A stretch of DNA of 46,681 nucleotides from Acidobacteriota bacterium. GTDB taxonomy: Bacteria > Acidobacteriota > Vicinamibacteria > Fen-336. The notes under the pieces are model-generated. The model worked only from the letters and a program-made list of their open reading frames with translations, searched no databases and was not told the DNA's origin. The position numbers and the translations under genes are program-made. The stretch is from contig QHVJ01000079.1 of NCBI GenBank assembly GCA_003222275.1, positions 1-46,681 of the forward strand, given 5' to 3'. Below are positions 1 through 7,052 of this stretch, piece by piece; position 1 is the first letter of the stretch, and each line of letters opens with the position of its first letter.

Positions 1-390
1 TCCGGCATGACCGGTCATACCGAGGCCGTCCGCGTCGTCTTCGACCCGCGCAAGGTCCGCTACGAGGACCTGCTGCGCGTGTTCTGGGAGAGCCACGACC
101 CCACGCAGGGGATGCGCCAGGGCAACGACGTCGGCACGCAGTATCGCTCGGCCATCTACTGGCGGGACGAGGAACAGCGGCGGGCCGCCGAGGCGTCGCG
201 CGACGCCTATCAGCGCGCCCTGCGCGCCGCCGGCCGCGGGGAGATCACGACCGAGATCGCATCCGCGCCGGAGTTCTACTACGCCGAGGAGTACCACCAA
301 CAGTACCTGGACAAGAATCCCGGCGGCTACTGTGGACTGGGCGGCACCGGCGTGTCATGCCCGGTCGGTGTGACTACGGCTGAACCTTGA
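1..390 (+). CDS. msrA: Peptide-methionine (S)-S-oxide reductase MsrA, 5'-truncated by window edge
   Basis: The reading frame is open from base 1, so the start and the N-terminal catalytic GCFW motif lie outside the window; about 129 C-terminal residues are present. The visible part carries MsrA signatures: the TGHTEAV stretch, [25 protein letters not shown], the [17 protein letters not shown] block and a C-terminal [13 protein letters not shown] containing the presumed recycling cysteines. The enzyme reduces methionine-S-sulfoxide in free or protein-bound form, using thioredoxin-type reductant. No signal peptide can be judged. The gene ends 179 bp before the convergent gene at 569, and that gap is filled by structured repeats. 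Confidence 0.95.
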   Translation, partial: SGMTGHTEAVRVVFDPRKVRYEDLLRVFWESHDPTQGMRQGNDVGTQYRSAIYWRDEEQRRAAEASRDAYQRALRAAGRGEITTEIASAPEFYYAEEYHQQYLDKNPGGYCGLGGTGVSCPVGVTTAEP

Positions 391-393
391 TTG

Positions 394-529
394 AGCAAGG
401 GGCGCTGCGGCGCGCCCCCTTGACGACCGAGCGTAAGCGAGGTCGCGCTGGCGAGGCTCCACTCAGTGGAGGCTCGCAGCAACCCCCGCTCGCTCCGCGG
501 GAGTGAATCCCGCTTCGCTCGCAGCTTTG
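394..529. repeat. Hairpin-rich composite intergenic repeat, copy A
   Basis: Between two convergent genes. It contains a stem-loop at 396-422 (CAAGGGGCGC against GCGCCCCCTTG, one bulge), a near-perfect inverted repeat at 451-477 (GCGAGGCTCCACT, 1-nt loop, one mismatch) and, near 490-525, the reverse complement of the GCGGGATTCACTCCCGC hairpin followed by AGCGAGCGGGG. The outer modules recur in the tandem repeat at 38666-38814 in the opposite orientation; the 451-477 hairpin part is extra in this copy. It is non-coding. It might act as a bidirectional terminator of msrA and the 569 gene, or it might be a non-autonomous REP- or MITE-like element; I cannot tell which. Confidence 0.75.
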
Positions 530-531
530 GC

Positions 532-566
532 TGACTGCTGATTGCTGACCGCTGATCGCCGACTGC
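532..566. repeat. Five-unit 7-bp array (TGAYYGC), GCARTCA in sense of the 569 gene
   Basis: Five consecutive heptamers on the plus strand: TGACTGC, TGATTGC, TGACCGC, TGATCGC, CGACTGC. On the minus strand this reads as GCARTCA-type units beginning 2 nt after the stop codon of the gene at 569-901. The same heptamer forms the arrays at 30524-30589 and 30616-30643. Because the unit is 7 nt, the first four units put TGA in all three plus-strand frames. Confidence 0.8.
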
Positions 567-568
567 TT

Positions 569-901
569 CTAGGCGGTCACTGCTCGCAGCTTGCGATTCA
601 GGCTGTGCATCTGCCGGCGAACCGACTTGAGCTGCGCGTGGTCGTGGGCCTCGAGCGCCTTGTCGCGTGCGGACTTCAGCTCGCGGAGCTTCGCCTTCAG
701 CCCGGCCTTGTCGGCCCCCGGCTTCCCGGCGTGCGGGTGATGGATATGGGCGTCGATGCCGAGGGCCTTGCAGATGGCCGGGAGCAGGTGCTCCTTGTTC
801 ATCTGCGTGTAGCCCTTCACCGCCTCGTTGTCGATCCCCTTGGCGATCTCCCGCAGCTCGTCGACCGTCTTCTTCTTCAGCTCTTCGTAGGTCTGGGCCA
901 T
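569..901 (-). CDS. Small Rho-N/SAP-like basic helical protein, function unknown
   Basis: A 110-residue protein. Residues about 3-50 (TYEELKKKTVDELREIAKGI .. YTQMNKEHLLPAICKALGI) resemble the Rho termination factor N-terminal / SAP-like fold, a small three-helix module used for nucleic-acid binding. A histidine patch (HIHHPH, about 53-58) follows, then a basic helical C-terminus (KAKLRELKSARDKALEAHDHAQ, RRQMHSLNRKLR) that could form a coiled coil. There is no signal peptide and no membrane segment, so it should be cytoplasmic. A GGAGGAG ribosome binding site lies just upstream of the ATG at 901. Nucleic-acid binding is inferred from the Rho-N resemblance only; no enzymatic role is visible. Confidence 0.7.
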   Translation of the reverse strand: MAQTYEELKKKTVDELREIAKGIDNEAVKGYTQMNKEHLLPAICKALGIDAHIHHPHAGKPGADKAGLKAKLRELKSARDKALEAHDHAQLKSVRRQMHSLNRKLRAVTA

Positions 902-988
902 CGCAATCTCCTCCGGGCCAACGGGCGCGCTCGCATTCTACACCGCGATCGGACGCACCTCGTCCGGCCACCGGGTTAGTCTCCTCCC

Positions 989-1732
989 ATGGGCAGGCTT
1001 CCGCGAGGCGTCGTGCGCGGCGACGACGGCGTCGTCCGCTGCTTCTGGGGCGACGGCGATCCGCTCTACCGCCGCTACCACGACCGCGAATGGGGATTGT
1101 CCATCCGCGATGGGCGCCGGCTCTTCGAGAAGGTCTGCCTCGAAGGATTCCAGGCCGGGCTGAGCTGGCTCATCATCCTCCGCAAGCGCGAGGCCTTCCG
1201 CCGCGCCTTTCGCGGCTTCGACTTCCACGCGGTGTCCCGGTTCGGTCCCCGCGACGTCGATCGCCTGCTCCAGGACGCCGGAATCGTCCGGCATCGGGGC
1301 AAGATCGAATCGGCCATCAACAACGCGGCCCGGGCGGTCGAGCTGGAGCGCGAGTTCGGATCGCTCTCCGCCTACTTCGCGCGCTTCCGTCCCGAGCCCG
1401 CTTCGCGTCCGCGACGTCTGACGTGGAACGCCCTCCAGCGCCTCTCGGCGCCCGCCGAGGCGGTGGCCCTCAGCCGCGACCTGAAGGCCCGGGGCTGGAC
1501 CTTCGTCGGCCCCACCACGCTCTACGCGTTCATGCAGGCGATGGGCCTCGTCAACGACCATCTGGAGGGCTGCCCCGCGCGAATCCGCGTGGAGCGCCGC
1601 CGCCGCCCCCGGATTCCTGCGACAATGGCCTCGAGGAGGTCTGGCCATGCTGCGAACGCTCATCGCCGCTCTCCTGGCCGCGGGGCTCGCGGCCGTTCCC
1701 GCCTCGGCCGATCAAGGCAAGGGAAAGGGTAA
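989..1732 (+). CDS. tag: DNA-3-methyladenine glycosylase I, with an abnormal C-terminal extension
   Basis: Tag excises 3-methyladenine from alkylated DNA (base excision repair, cytoplasm). The family core covers residues about 17-196: RCFWGDGDPLYRRYHDREWG at the start, then ..LFEKVCLEGFQAGLSWLIIL, FVGPTTLYAFMQAMGLVNDHLEGC. The four zinc ligands of the family can be placed: Cys18, His31, His191, Cys195. E. coli Tag is 187 residues; this frame runs to 247 because no stop follows the HxxxC motif. The last 50 residues (Arg/Gly/Ser rich) overlap the following gene by 86 bp in another frame and look non-native, which suggests loss of the original stop codon. No clear ribosome binding site precedes the ATG at 989. 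Confidence 0.93.
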   Translation: MGRLPRGVVRGDDGVVRCFWGDGDPLYRRYHDREWGLSIRDGRRLFEKVCLEGFQAGLSWLIILRKREAFRRAFRGFDFHAVSRFGPRDVDRLLQDAGIVRHRGKIESAINNAARAVELEREFGSLSAYFARFRPEPASRPRRLTWNALQRLSAPAEAVALSRDLKARGWTFVGPTTLYAFMQAMGLVNDHLEGCPARIRVERRRRPRIPATMASRRSGHAANAHRRSPGRGARGRSRLGRSRQGKG

Positions 1733-2120
1733 GTCCAAGGGCAAAGGCAAGGACAAGGGCCACGACGTCGTTGTGGTCAAGGATAAGGACGAGGGCCGTC
1801 GTGAGGTCCTCGTGTTCAGCGACCGCGACCGCGAGCAGGTGCGGGGGTATTGGGTGCAGACCTACGGGCGTGGGAAATGCCCGCCCGGCCTGGCGAAGAA
1901 GAACAACGGTTGCCGCCCTCCCGGCCTGGCCAAGGAGCGCTACGTCGTCGGCCAACGCCTGCCGGCGGTGGTGGTAGTGCAGCCGGCGCCGCGCGCCCTC
2001 GTGACTCGCCTGGGTCCACCCGCTCCCGGGTACCAGTACGTCATGGTCGATGGCGACCTGCTCAAACTGGCTGTAGGCACGCGGCTCGTCGTCGACGCGA
2101 TCCACGCGGTGGTGGATTAG
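1647..2120 (+). CDS. Secreted RcnB-like protein with lysine-rich N-terminal segment
   Basis: 157 residues. Signal peptide MLRTLIAALLAAGLAAVPASA, then a low-complexity Lys/Gly tract (DQGKGKGKSKGKGKDKGHD), a middle part with CPPGLAKKNNGCRPPGLAK, and a C-terminal module YVVGQRLP ... PAPGYQYVMVDGDLLKLAVGTRLVVDAI. That last module resembles the C-terminal repeat of RcnB, a periplasmic protein of nickel/cobalt homeostasis; a metal role here is inference. The two cysteines could form a disulfide. The start is well set by a GAGGAGG ribosome binding site at 1633-1639, inside the 3' end of tag, so the two genes overlap out of frame. Confidence 0.7.
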   Translation: MLRTLIAALLAAGLAAVPASADQGKGKGKSKGKGKDKGHDVVVVKDKDEGRREVLVFSDRDREQVRGYWVQTYGRGKCPPGLAKKNNGCRPPGLAKERYVVGQRLPAVVVVQPAPRALVTRLGPPAPGYQYVMVDGDLLKLAVGTRLVVDAIHAVVD

Positions 2121-2171
2121 GCCGACTCGGCACGCCGGGGATCCGCTCCAGGACCCGTGGTCGTGTGCGCC

Positions 2172-2678
2172 CTAGGTCTCCGACCGCTCACGCCGGCGCG
2201 TCGCGACCTCGACCTTGACCAAGGAACAGCTGCGTGCGAACCCGAGCGCTCGCTTGATGGTCGGGAAGACTCGCGCACTGGCGATGGCAAGCGATAGCTC
2301 TGTGAGGACCGTTGCTCCGAGCTGCGATTCGATCTCGTCTCGCGCGGCTTCTTCGGAGCCATCCTTGGCGAGCACGCCCTCCGCGAACCTGACCGCGAGC
2401 GACAGCGCTCCGGGCATCTGCTCATGGTTGCGATCCAGGACAGCCCTGATTGCCGGAGGCTCCATCCCGTCGTCGAGTGCCGCGTTGACGGCGATCTGCA
2501 CACAGGGCCCGCAGTCCTCATGCTGAGTGGCAACGATCCTCACGCCGTGGACAAGGCCTGGATCGGACCTGCGGCGATGGGCTGCCAGCGGGAGGAACAG
2601 CAGGAATTTCAAGAATCCGGAGAAGGAACTCTCGCCGATACGACCGAGATAATCCGCCGGGACACTGAGTGTCCTCAC
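2172..2678 (-). CDS. AhpD/carboxymuconolactone-decarboxylase-like protein
   Basis: 168 residues, GTG start at 2678; a stop codon lies two codons upstream in frame, so a longer start is excluded. The core motif HEDCGPCVQIAVN matches the CxxC redox helix of AhpD-like members of the carboxymuconolactone decarboxylase family, here as C-G-P-C, a thioredoxin-like spacing. Downstream helices (..ALSLAVRFAEGVL.., VLTELSLAIASARVFPTIKRALG) fit the all-helical fold. The likely role is peroxide or thiol redox chemistry in the cytoplasm, inferred from family only. It ends 51 bp from the convergent RcnB-like gene; it lies downstream of the receptor gene on the same strand, 199 bp away, so it may have its own promoter. 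Confidence 0.75.
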   Translation of the reverse strand: MRTLSVPADYLGRIGESSFSGFLKFLLFLPLAAHRRRSDPGLVHGVRIVATQHEDCGPCVQIAVNAALDDGMEPPAIRAVLDRNHEQMPGALSLAVRFAEGVLAKDGSEEAARDEIESQLGATVLTELSLAIASARVFPTIKRALGFARSCSLVKVEVATRRRERSET

Positions 2679-2877
2679 AGTCTACCAGGTAGTTGCGCCA
2701 GCAGCGACGCCGCATCATGCCGCTCGCGCCATCGTCGTACGCATCGTCCAGATGGTGAGCAGAGGGGACACACGAATGCCCTTCAGCTCGTGCGCGCAGG
2801 CACGGCGGGTACTCGCCTCCCGTCCACGTGCACGTGCCCGTCCCCGTTCCCGATCGGTCGTTGGCCGGCCTGGCCGG
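2679..2877. other. Non-coding gap with palindromes
   Basis: A 199-bp gap between the receptor stop and the AhpD-like start, with no convincing gene. It holds a perfect 12-bp palindrome CACGTGCACGTG at 2826-2837 and, directly after the receptor stop, a GC-only inverted repeat GGCCGGCC-T-GGCCGGC at 2863-2878. The second could help terminate receptor transcription but has no following T tract. Confidence 0.4.
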
Positions 2878-5865
2878 CTAGAAACTCAAGCGTGCGAGAA
2901 GCTCGATCCGCCGATTTCCCGCCGTCACTCCTCCCGGCCCGAAGCCGAAGCCGCCCGCGCTCGCGAGCGACTGGCCGAAGAAAGGCGAGGAGAGGTTCCC
3001 CACCGGCGCCGCCGGGTTGACGTGGTTGAGGACATTCTGCGCGGAGATCGAGAACGTCAGGCCGCGCCCCCCGCCGCCACCCTCGTCCCCTCCTTCCGGT
3101 CCTCCGCGTCCGCCGCCGTAACCTCCGCGACCCCCGAAGCCTCCACCGGCGCCGCCGCCTCGCCCGCCGCGGCCACCGCGCCCGCCTTCACCGCCTCGCT
3201 CACCGCCCGTCGGCCCGGCCTCCCGCCGGCCCCCCAAGGAAATCGTCTTGCTGAGGCGCAGGTTGACGACGACGAAGCCGGGACCATCACCGAAGTTCCT
3301 CGGGATGACGGGGCCGATGGCGCGCGTGTCGAGCAGGCCGTACGGGGTGGCCACGACGCCGGCCGCATCGGGATCGGTGGCGAAGGAGGGCCGGTCGGTG
3401 AACAGGCTGTCGCCGTTCAGGTCGCGGCCGACCGTGATGTTGTAGGGCCGACCCGAGGAGGCGATGACGAACGGGCTGATCCTCACTCCCCAGGGGCCCA
3501 CGACGTTCCCGCCGAGCACGAAGCGCACCGGAACGTCGAGGGCGGCGCGGCCGTACTCGCCGGACAGGTCGTGCGGGTTGGCGGGGAACGTCCCCGCGCC
3601 GTCGGTGTCGCTCCGCGCTCTCGCGAAGAATCCCCGCGCGAAGACCGTGAGGCGGCGGCTGAGGCGGTTGTTCAGGCCCAGGATCGCCTGGTACTGGTCG
3701 AGGCGACCGGTGGCCTCGACCTGATACACGTTCCCCGCCGCCGCGCCCAGCGGCCGCACTCCGTCGGCCGCCGGGGCGTTGACGTTGCGGGAACGAAGCT
3801 GCCGCCGGCCCCACGTCGCGAGGAACGTCGCCGACAGCGTGAAGTTGCCCGGAAGCTGGCGCTCCATCCCGAGCGACGACTGGAAGCTGTATGGCGCGTC
3901 GAGGTCGGGGGCGACGCGCCACGTCGTCTGCGGCACTGCGAAGGCCACCAGCGCCGCCACCGAAGGGACGCCGGCCACGGCCTGATCCTGCCCGAAGAGC
4001 AGCCGGTCGAGCACCGCCGGATCCGTCACCACGTACTGTTGCTCGCGAAAGCCGTCGAAGCGGCGCGCCCGCAGCGTGAAGTCCTCTCCGAAGCGGTCGT
4101 AGAAGACACCCGCCCCGCCCCGCACGACCGTGCGCGCGCGGCCGCTGGCGTCCTTCTTGCCCACCGACCAGGAGAAACCCGCGCGCGGCGCGAGGTCCAG
4201 CCCGCCGGCGATGTTGTCCTGCTTCTCGTAGCGGAGCCCGAGGCTCACGATCAGATCCGGCCGGACGCGCCAGTCGTCCTGGACGAACGGGGCCACGTCC
4301 CACTGGCTCACGCTGGCCGCGGGATCGCCGCCCGCGATCTGGAGCTGGCTCGCTCCTCCGCCGAGGGCCCGGATCTGCGCCGCGCTCAGCCCCAGGCCCT
4401 CGAGCAGGAGCGTACGCCGGTAGCGCTCGAGGCTGCTCAGGGGACCGACGATCGGCTGTCCCTCCGCGTTGCGCACGATCCCGCCGTGGGCGTCGAGCTG
4501 CGGTCCGACGCCGCCCGCGAACAGCACCGTTCCCCCGAAGCCCTGGCGTGCGACGTCGTCCTCGCGCACCGCGCGCAGGCGGAACCCGGCCCGCACCGAG
4601 TGGCCCCCCTTCGTGAAGGAGGTGACGTTCTGCAGCTCCCAGCGGTCCTGCTGGTTGAGCGAAGGCCCGATCTGCGCGCCGCCGCCCGTGAACGCGTCCT
4701 GGACCTGGAGGGTCGGGACCGAGTCGTCACCGTTCTTGTCCGCGCGCTCCCGCGAGAACCGGAAATGCGTCTCGTTGACCACCTTCCCGAGGACGGTCGT
4801 CTCGGAGAGCTGGAACGTGTGCTGCGTCTGCGCCGTGCCATAGGCGCGGGAGAGAAGCGAGAAGCCGCCGACACCCACCTGGCTGCGATCGACGGACGAG
4901 TACGTGTAGCGCGCGGTGAAGGTATGGGAGGCGCCGAGCTGCCAGTCCAGGCGGGGGCTGAAGCTCGTCCGGCTCTGCGGGGCGAGGATCGCCCGGCTGA
5001 AGAGCTGCGGTGTCAGACCCGGGGAAAGGATCGTGGCGTTGACGATCTCGTTGTCGTCCACGGTGCGCTTCTCGAAGTCCAGGAAGTACGACGCCTTCTT
5101 GGCGATCAGGGGGCCGCGGAGAGTACCTCCCCACTCGCGGCGCTGGTAGGGCGCCCGGTTCGGGGCGAACGGGTTTCGGGAGTCGAGGGCGTCGTCGTTG
5201 AAGCGGAAGTTGGTATCGCCGCGCAGCCGGTCGCTGCCGGGCTTGGTGAAGATCTCGATGCGCCCGAAGCCGGGGCGGTCGTACTCCGCCGAGAAGGGGT
5301 TGGCGTTGAGACGGATCTCGCGGATCGCCGACTTGGGCGGGAGGCGGCCTCCCGTGAAGCCGTCGATGAAGATCTGCCCGCCGTTGGGCCCCGCCGCCGG
5401 CCCCGCCAGCGCCTGGAGCGCCTCCGCCATCTCGTCCGGATCGTCGGGCAGCGCGTCGAGGTCGTCGCCCTTGATCACGATGGCGCCGGCGTTACTCTGC
5501 GGCTCGAGGCTCAGCGGCGGGTTCGGGGACTTCACCGTCACGTTCTCCTCGACCGGGGCCAGCGCGAGCTGGACGTCCAGCACCGTCGTCTGACCGGCGG
5601 CCAGCTCCACCGCGTCTTTGGCGTACGGGCCGAACTTGTCGCGGGTCACGATCACGGTGTAGGTGCCAGGCCGCAGGCTGGAAAGGACGTACTCGCCGGC
5701 GGGACCGGTCACCGCCGATTTCTTGCCCGAAGCGCTTCTGGCTTCCACCTTCGCGCCCGCGATCGCACCGCCGAGCGGATCCGTGACACGTCCGCGAAGG
5801 GTCGCGCCCGCCTCGTCGGGGGGACCGAGCGAGGCCGCCAGGAGCGCCGCCAGGAGCCAGCTCAC
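2878..5865 (-). CDS. TonB-dependent receptor, Oar-like, with carboxypeptidase-regulatory-like domain
   Basis: 995 residues, outer membrane. Order of parts: short signal peptide (1-20); Ig-like carboxypeptidase-regulatory domain (about 22-110, RGRVTDPLGGAIAGAKV .. GEYVLSSLRPGTYTVIV); plug (about 120-215, with IFIDGF and NPFSAEYDRPGFGRIEIFTK); a long beta-barrel ending in RRIELLARLSF with the C-terminal Phe usual for barrels. A Gly/Arg-rich insertion lies at about 878-935, between two terminal strands. Such receptors import large ligands, often glycans or peptides, with TonB energy; the substrate is unknown. The GTG start at 5865 overlaps the stop of the DUF5666 gene (GTGA), and the frame upstream of it is only a shadow. 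No TonB, ExbB or ExbD gene is nearby. Confidence 0.92.
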   Translation of the reverse strand: MSWLLAALLAASLGPPDEAGATLRGRVTDPLGGAIAGAKVEARSASGKKSAVTGPAGEYVLSSLRPGTYTVIVTRDKFGPYAKDAVELAAGQTTVLDVQLALAPVEENVTVKSPNPPLSLEPQSNAGAIVIKGDDLDALPDDPDEMAEALQALAGPAAGPNGGQIFIDGFTGGRLPPKSAIREIRLNANPFSAEYDRPGFGRIEIFTKPGSDRLRGDTNFRFNDDALDSRNPFAPNRAPYQRREWGGTLRGPLIAKKASYFLDFEKRTVDDNEIVNATILSPGLTPQLFSRAILAPQSRTSFSPRLDWQLGASHTFTARYTYSSVDRSQVGVGGFSLLSRAYGTAQTQHTFQLSETTVLGKVVNETHFRFSRERADKNGDDSVPTLQVQDAFTGGGAQIGPSLNQQDRWELQNVTSFTKGGHSVRAGFRLRAVREDDVARQGFGGTVLFAGGVGPQLDAHGGIVRNAEGQPIVGPLSSLERYRRTLLLEGLGLSAAQIRALGGGASQLQIAGGDPAASVSQWDVAPFVQDDWRVRPDLIVSLGLRYEKQDNIAGGLDLAPRAGFSWSVGKKDASGRARTVVRGGAGVFYDRFGEDFTLRARRFDGFREQQYVVTDPAVLDRLLFGQDQAVAGVPSVAALVAFAVPQTTWRVAPDLDAPYSFQSSLGMERQLPGNFTLSATFLATWGRRQLRSRNVNAPAADGVRPLGAAAGNVYQVEATGRLDQYQAILGLNNRLSRRLTVFARGFFARARSDTDGAGTFPANPHDLSGEYGRAALDVPVRFVLGGNVVGPWGVRISPFVIASSGRPYNITVGRDLNGDSLFTDRPSFATDPDAAGVVATPYGLLDTRAIGPVIPRNFGDGPGFVVVNLRLSKTISLGGRREAGPTGGERGGEGGRGGRGGRGGGAGGGFGGRGGYGGGRGGPEGGDEGGGGGRGLTFSISAQNVLNHVNPAAPVGNLSSPFFGQSLASAGGFGFGPGGVTAGNRRIELLARLSF

Positions 5866-6956
5866 GGGATGCTGATCCCGAGGTCCATGAGATCGGGGGG
5901 CAATTCGGTGTCTCCGCCGCGCGTGCCGCGGCCGCCCGCCATGCGGGGCGCCGCCAGGGCCTCGAGGCCGGCGACGAGGGCGATCGCGTTGATGCGGCTC
6001 GGATCGCTCCCCTTCGTGCTCGACACGAGGACGCGGTCTCCCGGCTTGACCTCGGCGAGCGTCGTCGACGGGAGGCGCTCGAGCAGATCCTCCGGGGCGC
6101 CGCCCGGCGGACCGCCGCCGGTCCCCGGTCCCTCCCTCCAGCGTCCCATCCGCGCCCCCAGCTCCGCCGGGATGCGGCGCAGGCGCGCGTCGGCGCCGAC
6201 GGCGACGCGAACGGGCTGGCCCGACTCCTCGTCGCGAACCGTCAGCTCGCCCCCGGCGGGATCGACCCGCGCCACCGTGCCCGCCAACGTGCGGAAGGTA
6301 CCGAAGACGATCTGCTCGGGGACGAAACGGCTCCCGTCCTCGCTGCGGTCGCCCAGCGCCCGGAGCTGGTCGCCGACCCGCACCTCGGCGAGGGCACTCG
6401 GACCCGCATCGCTGAACTTCACCGAGTCGGAGGCGTAGCGGCGGAAGCGCACGCCCTCGCCCGTGGCGATCACGGTCGCCTGCGCCCCTCCGGGCCGCCG
6501 CGCCTGGAGCGTGATCTCGCCCCGGGCGGGGTCGACGGCGGAGACGACGCCCAGGATCCCGCGGCGCCGCCACTGCGCACGCTCGGCGTCCTGCTTCGCG
6601 CTGAGGTCCCCGCGCGTCATGACGACGACCTGACGGGCGGCGAGCGACGCCTTGTCTTCGGCGAGCCGGCCCCGGGCGAGCACGCGGTCGCCCACCGCGA
6701 GCTCCTCCAGTCGCGCCGGTGTGGCGTCGTTCAACGTGCTGGATCCGGGCCGGGCCTTGAGGAAGATCGTCTTCTCGTCGGCCCGGACCTCGACGGGCGC
6801 CCCGGGGTCGGTCTTGACCGTGAGACGCCGGGAGGAGAGGTCGAGGGCCGTCACTTCACCGATGACGGAGTCCGCCTTGCGGGGTGCCTCGGAGCCCGAA
6901 GCTTGGATGGCGGGGGCCGGTCTCACCAGGAGCGCGGCGATCAACCACGTCTTCAT
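5862..6956 (-). CDS. Secreted protein with three DUF5666-type repeats
   Basis: 364 residues from the ATG at 6956 (MKTWLIAALLVRPAPAIQA, a signal peptide); a longer start at 6995 would put 13 residues before the signal and is less likely. Three tandem modules follow, each starting G-x-V-x-x-(V/L)-D and containing a VGDRV-type turn: VIGEVTALDLSSRRLTV (about 31-116), ILGVVSAVDPARGEITL, and LAGTVARVDPAGGELTV with a Gly/Pro-rich insert. These are OB-like beta modules of unknown function, expected in the periplasm or envelope. The gene overlaps the receptor by four bases (GTGA), so the two are translated together; a partner role for the receptor is inference. Confidence 0.8.
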   Translation of the reverse strand: MKTWLIAALLVRPAPAIQASGSEAPRKADSVIGEVTALDLSSRRLTVKTDPGAPVEVRADEKTIFLKARPGSSTLNDATPARLEELAVGDRVLARGRLAEDKASLAARQVVVMTRGDLSAKQDAERAQWRRRGILGVVSAVDPARGEITLQARRPGGAQATVIATGEGVRFRRYASDSVKFSDAGPSALAEVRVGDQLRALGDRSEDGSRFVPEQIVFGTFRTLAGTVARVDPAGGELTVRDEESGQPVRVAVGADARLRRIPAELGARMGRWREGPGTGGGPPGGAPEDLLERLPSTTLAEVKPGDRVLVSSTKGSDPSRINAIALVAGLEALAAPRMAGGRGTRGGDTELPPDLMDLGISIP

Positions 6957-7052
6957 GTAGATCGAAGCCTGAAGGACGCGCCGCGCGGCGAGCATCCCGG
7001 CCCCCAGTTCGAGTTGTCTCGGGGGAGGGAAAAAGTTCCAGGGGCCGGGCAG

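Noticed and set aside
2752-6438. Very long open frame on the plus strand opposite the receptor
   Set aside because: It mirrors the receptor and DUF5666 genes; its protein is Arg/Val/Glu-rich without any domain, as expected for an antisense shadow in GC-rich DNA.
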